Of a stretch of DNA of 64,000 nucleotides, positions 17,959 through 27,186 are shown one piece after another (position 1 is the first letter of the stretch; each line of letters opens with the position of its first letter). This DNA comes from Flagellimonas olearia (lineage in GTDB: Bacteria; Bacteroidota; Bacteroidia; Flavobacteriales; Flavobacteriaceae). The position numbers and the translations under genes are program-made. Under the pieces are notes generated by a model, which had not been told where the DNA came from, did not search any database, and was given only the letters and a program-made list of their open reading frames with translations. Location of the stretch: positions 1,240,001 through 1,304,000 of the forward strand of contig NZ_WELG01000002.1 in the NCBI RefSeq assembly GCF_009184425.1, read 5' to 3'.

Positions 17959-18564
17959 ATGCCTAGAAGAAAAGGAGCACCGGAAGTAAATGCCGGTTCC
18001 ATGGCGGATATTGCGTTCCTCTTGCTGATCTTTTTCTTGGTTACCACAACCATTGAAACAGATGCAGGTTTGGATCGTATGTTGCCGCCCATAGAGCCGC
18101 CAGAAACGGACGTAATCATTAGACAGAAGAACATTTTTACGGTTAATATCAATAAAAATGGACAGCTGTTGGTGGAAGATGAGCTGATGAACCTGAAGGA
18201 CTTGAGGAAGGCTGCAACAGCATTCTTGGAGAACAATGCAGACGGTTCCTGTAGCTATTGCAAGGGAAGAAAGGATGCAGCTTCATCCGATAATCCAACA
18301 AAAGCGATCATCTCTTTGAAGAATGACCGGGAGACCAAATACAGTACCTACATTACCGTACAGAACGAGTTGGTAGGTGCCTATAACGATTTGCGTAACC
18401 GTGAGGCCCAACGTTTATTCAACAGGGACTTTACAGAGATGGAATCTGAGTACCTTAACCCAGAAACTCCCACTGCAACGCGGGACGATTTGAAGGATAA
18501 GGTGAAACGTATTCAGGATATGTTTCCACAGAAACTATCCGAAGCGGAAACATCAACCAATTAA
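17959..18564 (+). CDS. ExbD/TolR-family transporter subunit, long form with CxxC insert (copy 1)
   Basis: 201 residues, longer than the usual 140. The single N-terminal helix is GSMADIAFLLLIFFLVTTTI with the proton-path Asp at D17. The periplasmic part starts near residue 35 and has the insert GSCSYCKG with C98 and C101, close enough for a disulfide, followed by DNPTKAIISLKNDR, the ExbD beta strand. Copy 3 (19218-19841) is the same form. Within the operon it is followed after 14 nt by a short-form exbD. ExbD couples proton flow through ExbB to TonB. Confidence 0.9.
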   Translation: MPRRKGAPEVNAGSMADIAFLLLIFFLVTTTIETDAGLDRMLPPIEPPETDVIIRQKNIFTVNINKNGQLLVEDELMNLKDLRKAATAFLENNADGSCSYCKGRKDAASSDNPTKAIISLKNDRETKYSTYITVQNELVGAYNDLRNREAQRLFNRDFTEMESEYLNPETPTATRDDLKDKVKRIQDMFPQKLSEAETSTN

Positions 18565-18578
18565 AACTAGAATTTAAT

Positions 18579-19061
18579 ATGGCTAAGTTTACAAAAAAGA
18601 AAGATGGGGATTTGCCAGCGGTATCTACCGCGTCACTTCCAGATATTGTCTTTATGTTGCTGTTCTTTTTTATGACGGTAACGACCATGAAAGATAGTTC
18701 CCTATTGGTTGAGAATACACTTCCCAATGCAACTGAAATCAAAAAGTTGGAGAAAAAGGATCGTGTGATCTATATCTACGTTGGAAAGCCCACCCAGGAA
18801 TACCAAAGTGTTTTTGGGACTGAACCAAGGATTCAATTGAATGACAAGTTTGCGAATGTAGACGAGGTTGGATCTTACATCTTGGCCGAACGCGCCAAGA
18901 AACCACAGGAACTTCAAAATGTATTGACTACTGCTCTAAAGGTTGATAAGAACGCCAATATGGGTCTTATCACCGATATTAAACAACAACTAAGAGAAGT
19001 TAATGCCCTTAAGGTCAATTATACGACCTATGAAGGGGATGCGTTTAATAACTTGCAGTAA
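18579..19061 (+). CDS. ExbD/TolR-family transporter subunit, short form (copy 2)
   Basis: 160 residues. The helix ASLPDIVFMLLFFFMTVTTM has the key Asp at D22. The periplasmic domain carries KKLEKKDRVIYIYVGKP and a C-terminal NADKN-like region; no cysteines. It pairs with copy 1, matching the ExbD1/ExbD2 scheme known from Flavobacterium TonB systems. A terminator follows at 19086, which separates this pair from the second. Confidence 0.9.
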   Translation: MAKFTKKKDGDLPAVSTASLPDIVFMLLFFFMTVTTMKDSSLLVENTLPNATEIKKLEKKDRVIYIYVGKPTQEYQSVFGTEPRIQLNDKFANVDEVGSYILAERAKKPQELQNVLTTALKVDKNANMGLITDIKQQLREVNALKVNYTTYEGDAFNNLQ

Positions 19062-19085
19062 ACAATAACTTAGATTTAGTGGGAA

Positions 19086-19117
19086 ACGCTCCAAATTGTA
19101 AGATTTGGGGCGTTTTT
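19086..19117 (+). terminator. Terminator between the two exbD pairs
   Basis: ACGCTCCAAAT / ATTTGGGGCGT stem with a 6-nt loop and T-run, 25 nt after the copy 2 stop. It should end or reduce transcription before the second pair. Confidence 0.8.
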
Positions 19118-19217
19118 TGTTTGTAGGTAACTTCCCTTTCTCTGTTTTGGAATAGTTGTTGTGATGTATGTTCCTGAGAACCAATAAGGAATATTAATCC
19201 CAGCTAAACCTTAAGTT

Positions 19218-19841
19218 ATGAACAGAAACAGAGAGAATCCCGAAGTAAATGCGGGGTCAATGGCAGATATTGCTTTTCTGCTATTGATCTTTTTCTTGGT
19301 AACCGCAACCATACAGACCGATGTTGGTCTGGACCGAAAACTACCTCCCAAGGAAACCATTCCTCCTCCTCCCGTAAATGAACGTAATATATTTAGAGTA
19401 AGCCTAAATAAAAATGACGAGCTCTTTGTGGAGGATGGTATTATGAAATTGGAAGATCTTAAAGTGGCTGCAATGGCATTTTTGGACAATGGAGGCGCTT
19501 CAAAAGGAGATGAGAATCATTGTGGGTATTGTAAGGGAACAGGAAGCCCTGATGCTTCCGATAACCCTGTGAAGGCCGTCATATCGTTCAATAGTGATCG
19601 CGAAGCTTCGTATGGAATGTATGTAAGCGTTCAAGATGCATTAACCGCAGCCTACAATGAATTACGGAACAGGGAATCCCAAAGACTTTATGGGAAGAAC
19701 TATGTGGATATGGAGGAATCGTATTATTCCGGTGAAATGTCCGATGAGGAGAAGATGGCCTTACAACGGGAGATTGAAACGATTCGGGAGATGTTCCCAA
19801 TGAAACTTTCTGAGGCAGAAACCATATCCAAACTAAACTAA
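19218..19841 (+). CDS. ExbD/TolR-family transporter subunit, long form with CxxC insert (copy 3)
   Basis: 207 residues, clearly paralogous to copy 1: NPEVNAGSMADIAFLLLIFF with D17, the insert HCGYCKG with C102 and C105, and the closing segment MFPMKLSEAET that matches MFPQKLSEAET of copy 1. The proline-rich stretch ETIPPPPVNERN follows the helix. It starts 156 nt after copy 2, beyond a terminator, so it may have its own promoter or depend on read-through. Confidence 0.9.
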   Translation: MNRNRENPEVNAGSMADIAFLLLIFFLVTATIQTDVGLDRKLPPKETIPPPPVNERNIFRVSLNKNDELFVEDGIMKLEDLKVAAMAFLDNGGASKGDENHCGYCKGTGSPDASDNPVKAVISFNSDREASYGMYVSVQDALTAAYNELRNRESQRLYGKNYVDMEESYYSGEMSDEEKMALQREIETIREMFPMKLSEAETISKLN

Positions 19842-19847
19842 GACATT

Positions 19848-20315
19848 ATGAAAAGCATTAGAAATAATAAAAAAGCACAGCCTGCCATATCAACGGCAGC
19901 TTTACCGGACATTGTTTTTATTTTATTGTTCTTTTTTATGACGGTCACTACAATTAAGTCCGAAACGCTGTTGGTGGACAATAACTTGCCCCAGGCGAAC
20001 CAAGTAAAAAAGCTAGAGAAAAAGGATAGGGTTATTGAAATATATGTTGGAAGGCCCAATCAAGATTTGGCAAAAGTATTGGGGTCAGAACCAAGAATCC
20101 AGTTGAACAATAAAATTGCCCATATGAGTGAAGTGGGTCCCTATGTTTTACAGGAACTGGCACAAAAGCCCGATGCCATTCGAAACCTGGTCACCGTTTC
20201 CCTTAAAATAGATAAGGATGTAAATGTTGGGGTGGTGTCAGATATAAAGGAGGAACTGCGTAAAGTCAACCTGCTTAAGGTAAACTATACCGTCTTCCAA
20301 GGAAATCCATTATAG
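19848..20315 (+). CDS. ExbD/TolR-family transporter subunit, short form (copy 4)
   Basis: 155 residues, paralogous to copy 2: AALPDIVFILLFFFMTVTT with Asp D21, VKKLEKKDRVIEIYVGRP and SDIKEELRKVNLLKVNYT. Starts 6 nt after copy 3. A terminator at 20347-20378 follows, so the second pair is its own unit. The two pairs look like a tandem duplication of a two-gene block. Confidence 0.9.
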   Translation: MKSIRNNKKAQPAISTAALPDIVFILLFFFMTVTTIKSETLLVDNNLPQANQVKKLEKKDRVIEIYVGRPNQDLAKVLGSEPRIQLNNKIAHMSEVGPYVLQELAQKPDAIRNLVTVSLKIDKDVNVGVVSDIKEELRKVNLLKVNYTVFQGNPL

Positions 20316-20346
20316 GGAAAACTTTGGGGAAAAGAGTAGAGTTAAA

Positions 20347-20378
20347 AACAATCCAAATGTGTAATTTGGGTTGTTTTT
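20347..20378 (+). terminator. Terminator after the second exbD pair
   Basis: AACAATCCAAAT / ATTTGGGTTGTT stem with 5-nt loop and T-run. The arms resemble those of the terminator at 19086 (CCAAAT / ATTTGG), consistent with block duplication. Confidence 0.8.
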
Positions 20379-20397
20379 TATTTTGGAGAGCATTGTA

Positions 20398-21090
20398 ATG
20401 AAGCAGTATGTAGTTTTGACCCTATTGTCGTTTTCCTTTTTTGTGGCACAATCACAAGAAGTACAGGATTCCATTGTGGATGTAAATAGGCGCTATCTGG
20501 AAGATCAATTTTATATCGGGTTGGGGTACAACCTCCTGTTCAATAGACCGGAAAATACCGTACAGCGTAACCTTTCCTATAACCTTCAGGCCGGCTTTAT
20601 CAAAGATATCCCGCTTAATTATAGAAGGAATGTAGGCTTGGGAATTGGTGTGGGGTATGCGGTAAACTCCTACTACAGCAACATTGTGGCTATCAAGACA
20701 AACAATATTGTTTCCTATGAGGTCATGGATCAAGCCGATTTTAACCGCAGCAAACTGGAAACCCATGCCGTTGAGTTTCCCTTGGAACTGAGATGGAGGA
20801 CCTCGACGGTTGAAGAATATAAGTTCTGGCGTATATATGCCGGCGTTAAACTGGGGTATGTGTTTTCAGGAAGATCCAAATTGGTCATGGAAGGTGGTTC
20901 AACCAGTTTTTCCAATGACGATATCCAGCCTTTCCAATATGGGCTCATGTTCAACTTTGGATACAATACCTGGAATATCCATGCCTACTATGGTCTAAGT
21001 CCCTTACTGGAAGAAACCGCTCAACTACCGTCTGGGGAAAAAATAGATACAAGGGTGCTTCGTATTGGTTTGATCTTCTATATTCTATAA
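20398..21090 (+). CDS. Outer-membrane beta-barrel protein, porin-like (PorT-type possible)
   Basis: 230 residues from the ATG at 20398 (an in-frame TTG at 20371 lies in the terminator and would spoil the signal peptide). Signal MKQYVVLTLLSFSFFVAQSQ, then alternating amphipathic strands such as QFYIGLGYNLLF, VGLGIGVGYAVN and WRIYAGVKLGYVFSG, ending RIGLIFYIL with the aromatic/hydrophobic C-terminus of outer-membrane barrels. I considered PorT/SprT of type IX secretion by size and neighbourhood, but the sequence does not prove it. Its stop overlaps the convergent gene by 6 nt. Confidence 0.75.
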   Translation: MKQYVVLTLLSFSFFVAQSQEVQDSIVDVNRRYLEDQFYIGLGYNLLFNRPENTVQRNLSYNLQAGFIKDIPLNYRRNVGLGIGVGYAVNSYYSNIVAIKTNNIVSYEVMDQADFNRSKLETHAVEFPLELRWRTSTVEEYKFWRIYAGVKLGYVFSGRSKLVMEGGSTSFSNDDIQPFQYGLMFNFGYNTWNIHAYYGLSPLLEETAQLPSGEKIDTRVLRIGLIFYIL

Positions 21091-21687
21091 CCAATACTTT
21101 AAAATGATCAGTTGGGAGCAGATTCCCACCAGAAATCCTATCAGTAATTCAGCTTTGTTGTGGGCCTGTAGATACAGTCGTGAAGTAGCCACCAATCCCG
21201 TACATAGGGTGAAAATACTAATGGCCAAGGTAATGTTCACTTCAAAATGGATGCTAAGGCCTATCATGAACATTAAAACACTTCCCATGCCCAAAAGGTG
21301 CATGCTGGTCTTAAACTTCAGGAAAAGGAGGATAAGGGCTGTTGCAGAGGCAGTAAGCAAGCCAATGAAGAAGTAGAATAGCTCATGCACGTAATTGTTG
21401 GGGATGACTTTGTACAATATCATCAAAAATAAAGCACAGCTGATATAGAGCGGGTACTTTCGTTCCTGAAGGGTAGGTAGGAAAATGGAATGGATCACTC
21501 CCAAATTTTTCAGGATCAGAAAAAAGATGATCGGGATGATTACGGTGAGGATAAAAATGGGTAGGATGTTCCCGCTTTGAATCTCCAAAGTGCTGTAAGG
21601 AGCTACTAAAAAATAGAGTATGGTTCCTCCTACAGGGATGAACAGTGGGTGAAAAAGGTAGGAGACAATGTTGAAGAAGTGGCGCAT
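21085..21687 (-). CDS. Polytopic membrane protein with PAP2-like C-terminal motif
   Basis: 200 residues, about six membrane helices. Near the C-terminus SRLYLQAHNKAE has the spacing of PAP2 phosphatase motif 3 (SR, five residues, H, three residues, acid) but with Glu in place of Asp; the LHLL-type segment SMHLLGMG resembles motif 2 without the PSGH pattern and motif 1 (KxxxxxxRP) is not evident. It may be a catalytically lost PAP2 relative; activity is doubtful. The start codon overlaps the rpoN stop (TAATG), so it is translationally coupled to rpoN. Confidence 0.65.
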   Translation of the reverse strand: MRHFFNIVSYLFHPLFIPVGGTILYFLVAPYSTLEIQSGNILPIFILTVIIPIIFFLILKNLGVIHSIFLPTLQERKYPLYISCALFLMILYKVIPNNYVHELFYFFIGLLTASATALILLFLKFKTSMHLLGMGSVLMFMIGLSIHFEVNITLAISIFTLCTGLVATSRLYLQAHNKAELLIGFLVGICSQLIILKYWL

Positions 21688-23144
21688 TAGATTTCCTTTC
21701 TTAACCTGGCCACCGGGATGCCCAATTGTTCCCTGTACTTGGCCACGGTTCTTCGAGCTATGGGGTAGCCACGCTCTTTCAGGATTTTTGCCAGTTTATC
21801 ATCCGTTAACGGCTTTTTCTTTTCCTCATCGCCAATAACGGTCTCCAATATTTTTTTGATTTCCTTGGTGGATACATCTTCTCCCTGCTCATTCTTCATG
21901 GCTTCGGAAAAGTAATCCTTGATAAGTTTGGTCCCATAAGGCGTATCAACGTATTTGCTGTTGGCCACACGGGAAACCGTGGAAACGTCCATGTCTATTT
22001 GGTCTGCAATGTCCTTAAGGATCATGGGGCGCAATTTTCGCTCATCACCAGTCAAAAAGTATTCTTTTTGATAGTTCATGATGGTGCTCATGGTCACAAA
22101 TAGGGTTTGCTGCCGTTGCTTGATGGCATCAATGAACCATTTGGCCGCATCCAACTTTTGCTTGATGAAAAGAACGGTATCCTTCTGCGATTTTGATTTT
22201 TCCTTGGAATCCTTATACCCTTGGAGCATGTTGTTGTACTCTTTGGAAACATGCAGTTCAGGGGCATTTCTTCCGTTCAGGGTGAGTTCAAGCTCCCCAT
22301 CCACGATCCGAATGGAAAAGTCGGGGACAATGTGTTCAATCATCCGGGTATTGCCCGAATAGGAGCCACCCGGTTTGGGGTTCAGTCTTTCAATTTCGGA
22401 AATGGCAGCTTTGAGCTCTTCTTCACTGATGTGGTACTTTTGGATGAGTTTGGCGTAGTGCTTTTTGGTGAATTGATCAAACGATTTTTCCAAGATGTTG
22501 ATGGCCAGTTCAACCGAGGGTTTTTGTTCCTTGCGCTTGAGCTGGATGATCAAACACTCGTCCAGGGATCTTGCTGCTACCCCTGGGGGATCCAACTCTT
22601 GGACCACTTTGAGGACAGATTGAATCTTTTTCTCATCCACATAGATGTTTTGCGTAAAGGCCAAATCATCCATGATGTCGGCAATGGGACGTCTTATATA
22701 TCCGCTTTCATCCACACTTCCCACCAAGAATTCGGCAATTGCCCATTCCTCATCATCCAAATAAACCGTGTTGAGTTGGTTGATCAGGTGTTGGTTGAAA
22801 GAAGTGCCGGCCGCATACGGAATGCTTTTTTCCTCATCGTCTGCGCTGTAGTTGTTCGTTCGGGTCCTGTAATCCGGGATTTCATCATCACTCAGATAAT
22901 CATCAATATTGATATCCTCTGCGGAAATGGTCTCATTGTCCGATGAATCATCGTAGGTGTCCTCATAAACATCATCCATGACATCGCTCTCCGCCTTTCC
23001 ACTCTCAAGGGCGGGATTCTCCTCCAGTTCCTGCTTCAATCTCTGCTCAAATGCCTGTGTGGGCAATTGAATGAGCTTCATGAGCTGAATCTGCTGTGGA
23101 GACAGTTTCTGGGAAAGCTTAAACTGTAGATGTTGTTTTAGCAT
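21687..23144 (-). CDS. rpoN: RNA polymerase sigma-54 factor
   Basis: 485 residues. Region I is QHLQFKLSQKLSPQQIQLMKLIQLP; written in pieces, QFKLSQKLSPQQ and LMKLIQLP. An acidic region II spans about 40-95, then the core-binding domain, and the RpoN box ARRTVAKYRE at 463-472 that reads the -24 promoter element. Sigma-54 needs an AAA+ activator, none of which lies in this window. The last base of the stop is shared with the start of the membrane protein downstream; asnS is 46 nt upstream on the same strand. Confidence 0.96.
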   Translation of the reverse strand: MLKQHLQFKLSQKLSPQQIQLMKLIQLPTQAFEQRLKQELEENPALESGKAESDVMDDVYEDTYDDSSDNETISAEDINIDDYLSDDEIPDYRTRTNNYSADDEEKSIPYAAGTSFNQHLINQLNTVYLDDEEWAIAEFLVGSVDESGYIRRPIADIMDDLAFTQNIYVDEKKIQSVLKVVQELDPPGVAARSLDECLIIQLKRKEQKPSVELAINILEKSFDQFTKKHYAKLIQKYHISEEELKAAISEIERLNPKPGGSYSGNTRMIEHIVPDFSIRIVDGELELTLNGRNAPELHVSKEYNNMLQGYKDSKEKSKSQKDTVLFIKQKLDAAKWFIDAIKQRQQTLFVTMSTIMNYQKEYFLTGDERKLRPMILKDIADQIDMDVSTVSRVANSKYVDTPYGTKLIKDYFSEAMKNEQGEDVSTKEIKKILETVIGDEEKKKPLTDDKLAKILKERGYPIARRTVAKYREQLGIPVARLRKEI

Positions 23145-23190
23145 GGGGATTGATTTACAATCTTCCTACTTATAAATTTAAGAATTCCTT

Positions 23191-24624
23191 TTAAAACTCG
23201 GCGTTCTGTGGAGTTCTAGGGTAAGGAATCACGTCCCTGATGTTGCCCATGCCTGTGGCAAACTGCACCATTCTTTCAAAACCAAGCCCAAAACCACTGT
23301 GTGTGGCCGTGCCAAAACGTCTAAGGTCCAAGTACCACCAAAGCTCTTTTTCATCAATGTTCAACGCTTTGATTTTGTCCTGAAGTACATCCAAACGTTC
23401 TTCTCGCTGTGAACCTCCCACAATTTCCCCAATACCAGGGAAAAGCACGTCCATGGCGCGTACGGTTTTGCCATCCTCGTTCAAACGCATATAGAACGCC
23501 TTGATATTGGCCGGGTAATCAAAAAGGATTACGGGGCATTTAAAATGTTTTTCCACCAAGAAGCGTTCGTGCTCACTCTGTAAATCGGCACCCCATTCAT
23601 CAATGGGATATTGGAATTTCTTCTTCTTGTTGGGTTTGCTGTTTCGCAAAATATCGATGGCTTCGGTATAGGAAACCCTTTTAAAGTTGTTCTCGACCAC
23701 AAACTTCAGTTTCTCGGTCAAACTCATTTCGGAACGTTCGGCTTGGGGTTTGGATTTCTCCTCATCCAACAAACGTTTTTCCAAAAACTCAAGATCATCA
23801 CCGCAGTTATCCAATACGTATTGGATGATCCACTTGATGAAATCTTCAGCCAGATCCATGTTGGCATCCAAATCATTGAAGGCCACTTCGGGCTCTATCA
23901 TCCAAAACTCGGCCAAGTGTCTGGAGGTGTTGGAATTCTCAGCTCTAAAGGTTGGACCAAAAGTATATACTTTTCCAAGGGCCATGGCATAGGTTTCGGC
24001 TTCCAACTGTCCAGATACGGTCAAGTTGGTTTCTTTTCCGAAGAAATCCTCGGAATAGTCTACCTTACCCTGCTCATCAACAGGGGGATTCTTGTCATCG
24101 AGCGTGGTGACCCGGAACATTTCCCCGGCTCCTTCCGCATCGGAACCCGTAATGATGGGGGCATGCATATAGTAAAAACCATTCTGCTGAAAATAGCTGT
24201 GAATGGCAAATGATAGCGCAGAACGCACCCGCATAACTGCAGAAAAGGTATTGGTGCGTACCCGTAAATGGGCCTTTTCCCGTAAAAACTCCAAAGAGTG
24301 CTTTTTGGGTTGAATAGGGTAGGTCTCTGGGTCGGCGGTACCATGGACAAAGACATCTGTTGACTGGATTTCCACACTTTGTCCCTTTCCTTGGCTTTCC
24401 ACCAAGGTGCCGGATATTTTTAAGGCTGCTCCAGTGCTGATTTGTTTGAGCAAGGTTTCGTCAAAATTTTCAAAATCGACAACGCACTGCAGATTATGTA
24501 TGGTTGAACCATCATTCAAGGCAATAAATCGGTTGCTCCTAAATGTTTTTACCCATCCATTTACTTCAACAGGTTCTCCTACGGGTTGCTTTTCTAGCAA
24601 TTCTTTTATGGAATAAGACTTCAT
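23191..24624 (-). CDS. asnS: Asparaginyl-tRNA synthetase
   Basis: 477 residues, class IIb. N-terminal OB-fold domain (about 15-100) with [16 protein letters not shown], then the catalytic domain with motif 2 around [22 protein letters not shown] (pieces [12 protein letters not shown] and EFWMIEPE) and motif 3 [15 protein letters not shown] near the C-terminus. It charges tRNA-Asn with asparagine in the cytoplasm. A TATCTTTA box on the minus strand at 24650-24657 is 26 nt ahead of the start. Followed by rpoN. Confidence 0.97.
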   Translation of the reverse strand: MKSYSIKELLEKQPVGEPVEVNGWVKTFRSNRFIALNDGSTIHNLQCVVDFENFDETLLKQISTGAALKISGTLVESQGKGQSVEIQSTDVFVHGTADPETYPIQPKKHSLEFLREKAHLRVRTNTFSAVMRVRSALSFAIHSYFQQNGFYYMHAPIITGSDAEGAGEMFRVTTLDDKNPPVDEQGKVDYSEDFFGKETNLTVSGQLEAETYAMALGKVYTFGPTFRAENSNTSRHLAEFWMIEPEVAFNDLDANMDLAEDFIKWIIQYVLDNCGDDLEFLEKRLLDEEKSKPQAERSEMSLTEKLKFVVENNFKRVSYTEAIDILRNSKPNKKKKFQYPIDEWGADLQSEHERFLVEKHFKCPVILFDYPANIKAFYMRLNEDGKTVRAMDVLFPGIGEIVGGSQREERLDVLQDKIKALNIDEKELWWYLDLRRFGTATHSGFGLGFERMVQFATGMGNIRDVIPYPRTPQNAEF

Positions 24625-24649
24625 TGTAAGGCTATCGTAATTTAAGCGG

Positions 24650-24657
24650 TAAAGATA
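24650..24657 (-). promoter_or_regulatory. Putative -7 element of asnS (TATCTTTA variant)
   Basis: Reads TATCTTTA on the minus strand, matching TAnnTTT with A in place of the last G, 25 nt before the asnS ATG. The same octamer recurs upstream of six other genes here. Confidence 0.45.
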
Positions 24658-24714
24658 GGTTTTTGATAAAAAATGAAAGCAATGGAATGGCCTAATTTAT
24701 AGCTGTTCCGTGGA

Positions 24715-27111
24715 TTATTTGTCCTTGGGGCCGTCCTCTTCCTTGGGTAGAATATCAATTTGAGGCTTTTTAAGGACCTGCTTATTGGCAATGCTTCTTT
24801 CCAAAGATAGAAGTAAGGAAGGCAACAAGATCAGGTTGGAAAGCATGGCGAACAACAAGGTGGCCGATACCAGTCCCCCCAAAGCTTTGGTGCCTCCAAA
24901 ACTGGAGATGATGAACACCGAAAAGCCAAAGAACAATACAATGGAAGTGTAGAACATACTTACCCCGGTTTCGCGCAAAGCCGCATAGACCGATCTTTTG
25001 ATGTGCCATTTGTGCGCAGCCAATTCTTGGCGGTACTTGGCCAAAAAGTGAATGGTGTCATCAACTGAAATGCCAAAGGCAATACTGAATACCAAAATGG
25101 TGGAAGGCTTTATAGGGACGCCCAAATACCCCATAACCCCAGCGGTTATGACCAAGGGCAACAGGTTGGGGACCAAAGAGATGATCACCATCCGGAACGA
25201 GCGGAACAGATAGGCCATGAAGAGTGAGATCAATCCAATGGCCAAGGCCAACGAGAGCAATAAATTTTTGACCAGATATTTAGTGCCCTTTAAAAATAGG
25301 AGCGCCTTTCCGGTCATAAAAACTTTGTATCGTTCGGATGGAAAAAACTTGTCGATGGCCTGCTGAACATCCCGCTCAATTTCTTCCATGCGATCAATCT
25401 TTACATCCTGCATGTAGGTGGTCAGTCGTGCCGTTTGCCCCGTACTGTCCACAAAGCTTTCCAAAAGATTGCCATTACCCGAAGATTTCCGGGCGGCATC
25501 CATGATAAAAGTGTTCTCTTGGGAAGTGGGCAGCTGATAATATTTTGGAATTCCGTTATAAAACGCCTGTTTGGAATATTTGATCAGGTCTACCACCGAA
25601 ATGGGTCTCGATAGTTCAGGAATTTCGTTAATGGTCGCTCCCAATTCATCCATCCGCTTTAGGGTGGCGGGTTTTATTACCCCATTTTTGCGTTCAGTGT
25701 CAACAACAATTTCCATAGGCATGATGCCGTCGAACTCCTGTTCAAAAAACTGTATGTCTTTATAAAAGTGGGTGTTTTTTGGAAGGTCTTCAATCCGGCT
25801 ACCGGTAATCTTGATTTGGTAAATACCAATAATGCTCAAGACCAAAACCGCTACTGTAGTGATGTAAACCGCTATTCTGTGGTGCCGTACCATACGCTCC
25901 ATCCAATTCACAAAAAAGTCCATCCATTTTTTGTTGAGATGCTTTAAGTGCTTGGTTTTGGGAAGCGGCATAAAACTGTAAATGATGGGGATGATCAAAA
26001 GGGAAAGAATAAAAATCCCGATGATGTTGATGGAGGCCACAATACCGAATTCCTTGAGGAGGTCACTGTCCAAAATAATGAAGGTGGCAAACCCTGATGC
26101 TGTGGTTATATTGGTCATTAAGGTGGCATTCCCAATTTTCGAAATGACCCGTTGTAGTGACAAGGCCTGGTTACCGTGCTTATTGACCTCTTGTTGGTAT
26201 TTATTGATCAAGAAGATGCAGTTCGGGATTCCGATAACAATGATAAGTGGGGGAATCAGTGCGGTCAAGATGGTAATCTCATACCGTAGGAGCCCCAAAA
26301 AGCCAAAGGCCCACATCACTCCAATGATCACCACACACATGGAAATGAATGTGGCGCGGAAACTACGGAAGAAAAAGAAAAAGATAACCGAAGTGACCAA
26401 AAGGGCCGCCACGATAAAAATCCCGATTTCATCCACGATGGATTTCGTGTTCCATGTGCGTATGTAAGGCATGCCGGATACCCTTACATCCAACTGGGTC
26501 TCATCTTCAAAGCTTTTTACCAAATCACCAAGATCGTTCAGGATAAACTCATTACGCACCGCGGTGTTCATGATGTCCTTGTCCAAATAGGCAATGGTCT
26601 GTATGGTGCCACTTTTGGGATTGTAGACCAGATTGTCGTAAAAGGGCAGTTCATTGAACAGGTGATGGGTCAGGGAATCAATTTCCTGCTTGGTCTCAGG
26701 GGGATTTTTAAGGAAGGGCTCCATGATAAAAGCCTGTGTCTCATTATCCTTGACCAGGACCTTAAGGTTGTCCGTGGAAATCACAAAGTCAATCTCAGGA
26801 AAAGCCTCCAATTGCTTGCTGAGCTTGTTCCAACGGTTAAAATTTTGGGGTGTGAACAAAGCGGTATCCCGTATGGCCAATACAATGGCATTGCCCTCTT
26901 CGCCAAAAATCTTGGTGAAGGCATTGTACTGAACGGTGGCAGGATGGTCGTCTGGGAGAATGTTGGCTTCCGTGTTGGAAAACTGCATGTTTTTCCACTG
27001 AAGGCCCAAAAAGACCGTGAATCCAGCAATGGCGATAAGAATCAGAATCCTATTGCGAAGAATAATCCGTGCGACCTTAGGCCAAAATCCTTTAGTGAGC
27101 TTTGCTACCAT
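24715..27111 (-). CDS. RND/MMPL-family exporter (HAE3-like)
   Basis: 798 residues with the RND plan of two halves, each with one membrane helix, a large periplasmic domain, and five more helices. N-terminal helix about 20-38, first periplasmic domain to about 230. The second half has GISVDDTIHFLAKYRQEL, the conserved acidic helix motif of MMPL/SSD proteins. Homologues move lipids, hopanoids or other hydrophobic molecules; no adaptor or outer-membrane partner is next to it, which fits HAE3 rather than drug-efflux HAE1. Monocistronic with its own promoter at 27129-27136. Confidence 0.88.
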   Translation of the reverse strand: MVAKLTKGFWPKVARIILRNRILILIAIAGFTVFLGLQWKNMQFSNTEANILPDDHPATVQYNAFTKIFGEEGNAIVLAIRDTALFTPQNFNRWNKLSKQLEAFPEIDFVISTDNLKVLVKDNETQAFIMEPFLKNPPETKQEIDSLTHHLFNELPFYDNLVYNPKSGTIQTIAYLDKDIMNTAVRNEFILNDLGDLVKSFEDETQLDVRVSGMPYIRTWNTKSIVDEIGIFIVAALLVTSVIFFFFFRSFRATFISMCVVIIGVMWAFGFLGLLRYEITILTALIPPLIIVIGIPNCIFLINKYQQEVNKHGNQALSLQRVISKIGNATLMTNITTASGFATFIILDSDLLKEFGIVASINIIGIFILSLLIIPIIYSFMPLPKTKHLKHLNKKWMDFFVNWMERMVRHHRIAVYITTVAVLVLSIIGIYQIKITGSRIEDLPKNTHFYKDIQFFEQEFDGIMPMEIVVDTERKNGVIKPATLKRMDELGATINEIPELSRPISVVDLIKYSKQAFYNGIPKYYQLPTSQENTFIMDAARKSSGNGNLLESFVDSTGQTARLTTYMQDVKIDRMEEIERDVQQAIDKFFPSERYKVFMTGKALLFLKGTKYLVKNLLLSLALAIGLISLFMAYLFRSFRMVIISLVPNLLPLVITAGVMGYLGVPIKPSTILVFSIAFGISVDDTIHFLAKYRQELAAHKWHIKRSVYAALRETGVSMFYTSIVLFFGFSVFIISSFGGTKALGGLVSATLLFAMLSNLILLPSLLLSLERSIANKQVLKKPQIDILPKEEDGPKDK

Positions 27112-27128
27112 TTGGGTTTTGTTGGGCG

Positions 27129-27136
27129 CAAAGGTA
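27129..27136 (-). promoter_or_regulatory. -7 element of the RND exporter gene (TACCTTTG)
   Basis: Exact TAnnTTTG on the minus strand, 17 nt before the start codon at 27111. Confidence 0.55.
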
Positions 27137-27186
27137 AAAAATGATCGGCTGTGTTCCTAGGAAAGCAGGCAATCTATACCTTGGTT

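Noticed and set aside
20398-21090. Assignment as PorT of type IX secretion
   Set aside because: Size and barrel character fit, but no sequence segment distinctive for PorT/SprT is visible, and no other T9SS gene is near. Kept as an outer-membrane barrel only.
21687-23144. Sigma-54 target promoters (TGGCAC-N5-TTGC) in the window
   Set aside because: rpoN is here, but I noticed no intergenic match with both -24 and -12 parts; scanning by eye is not exhaustive.
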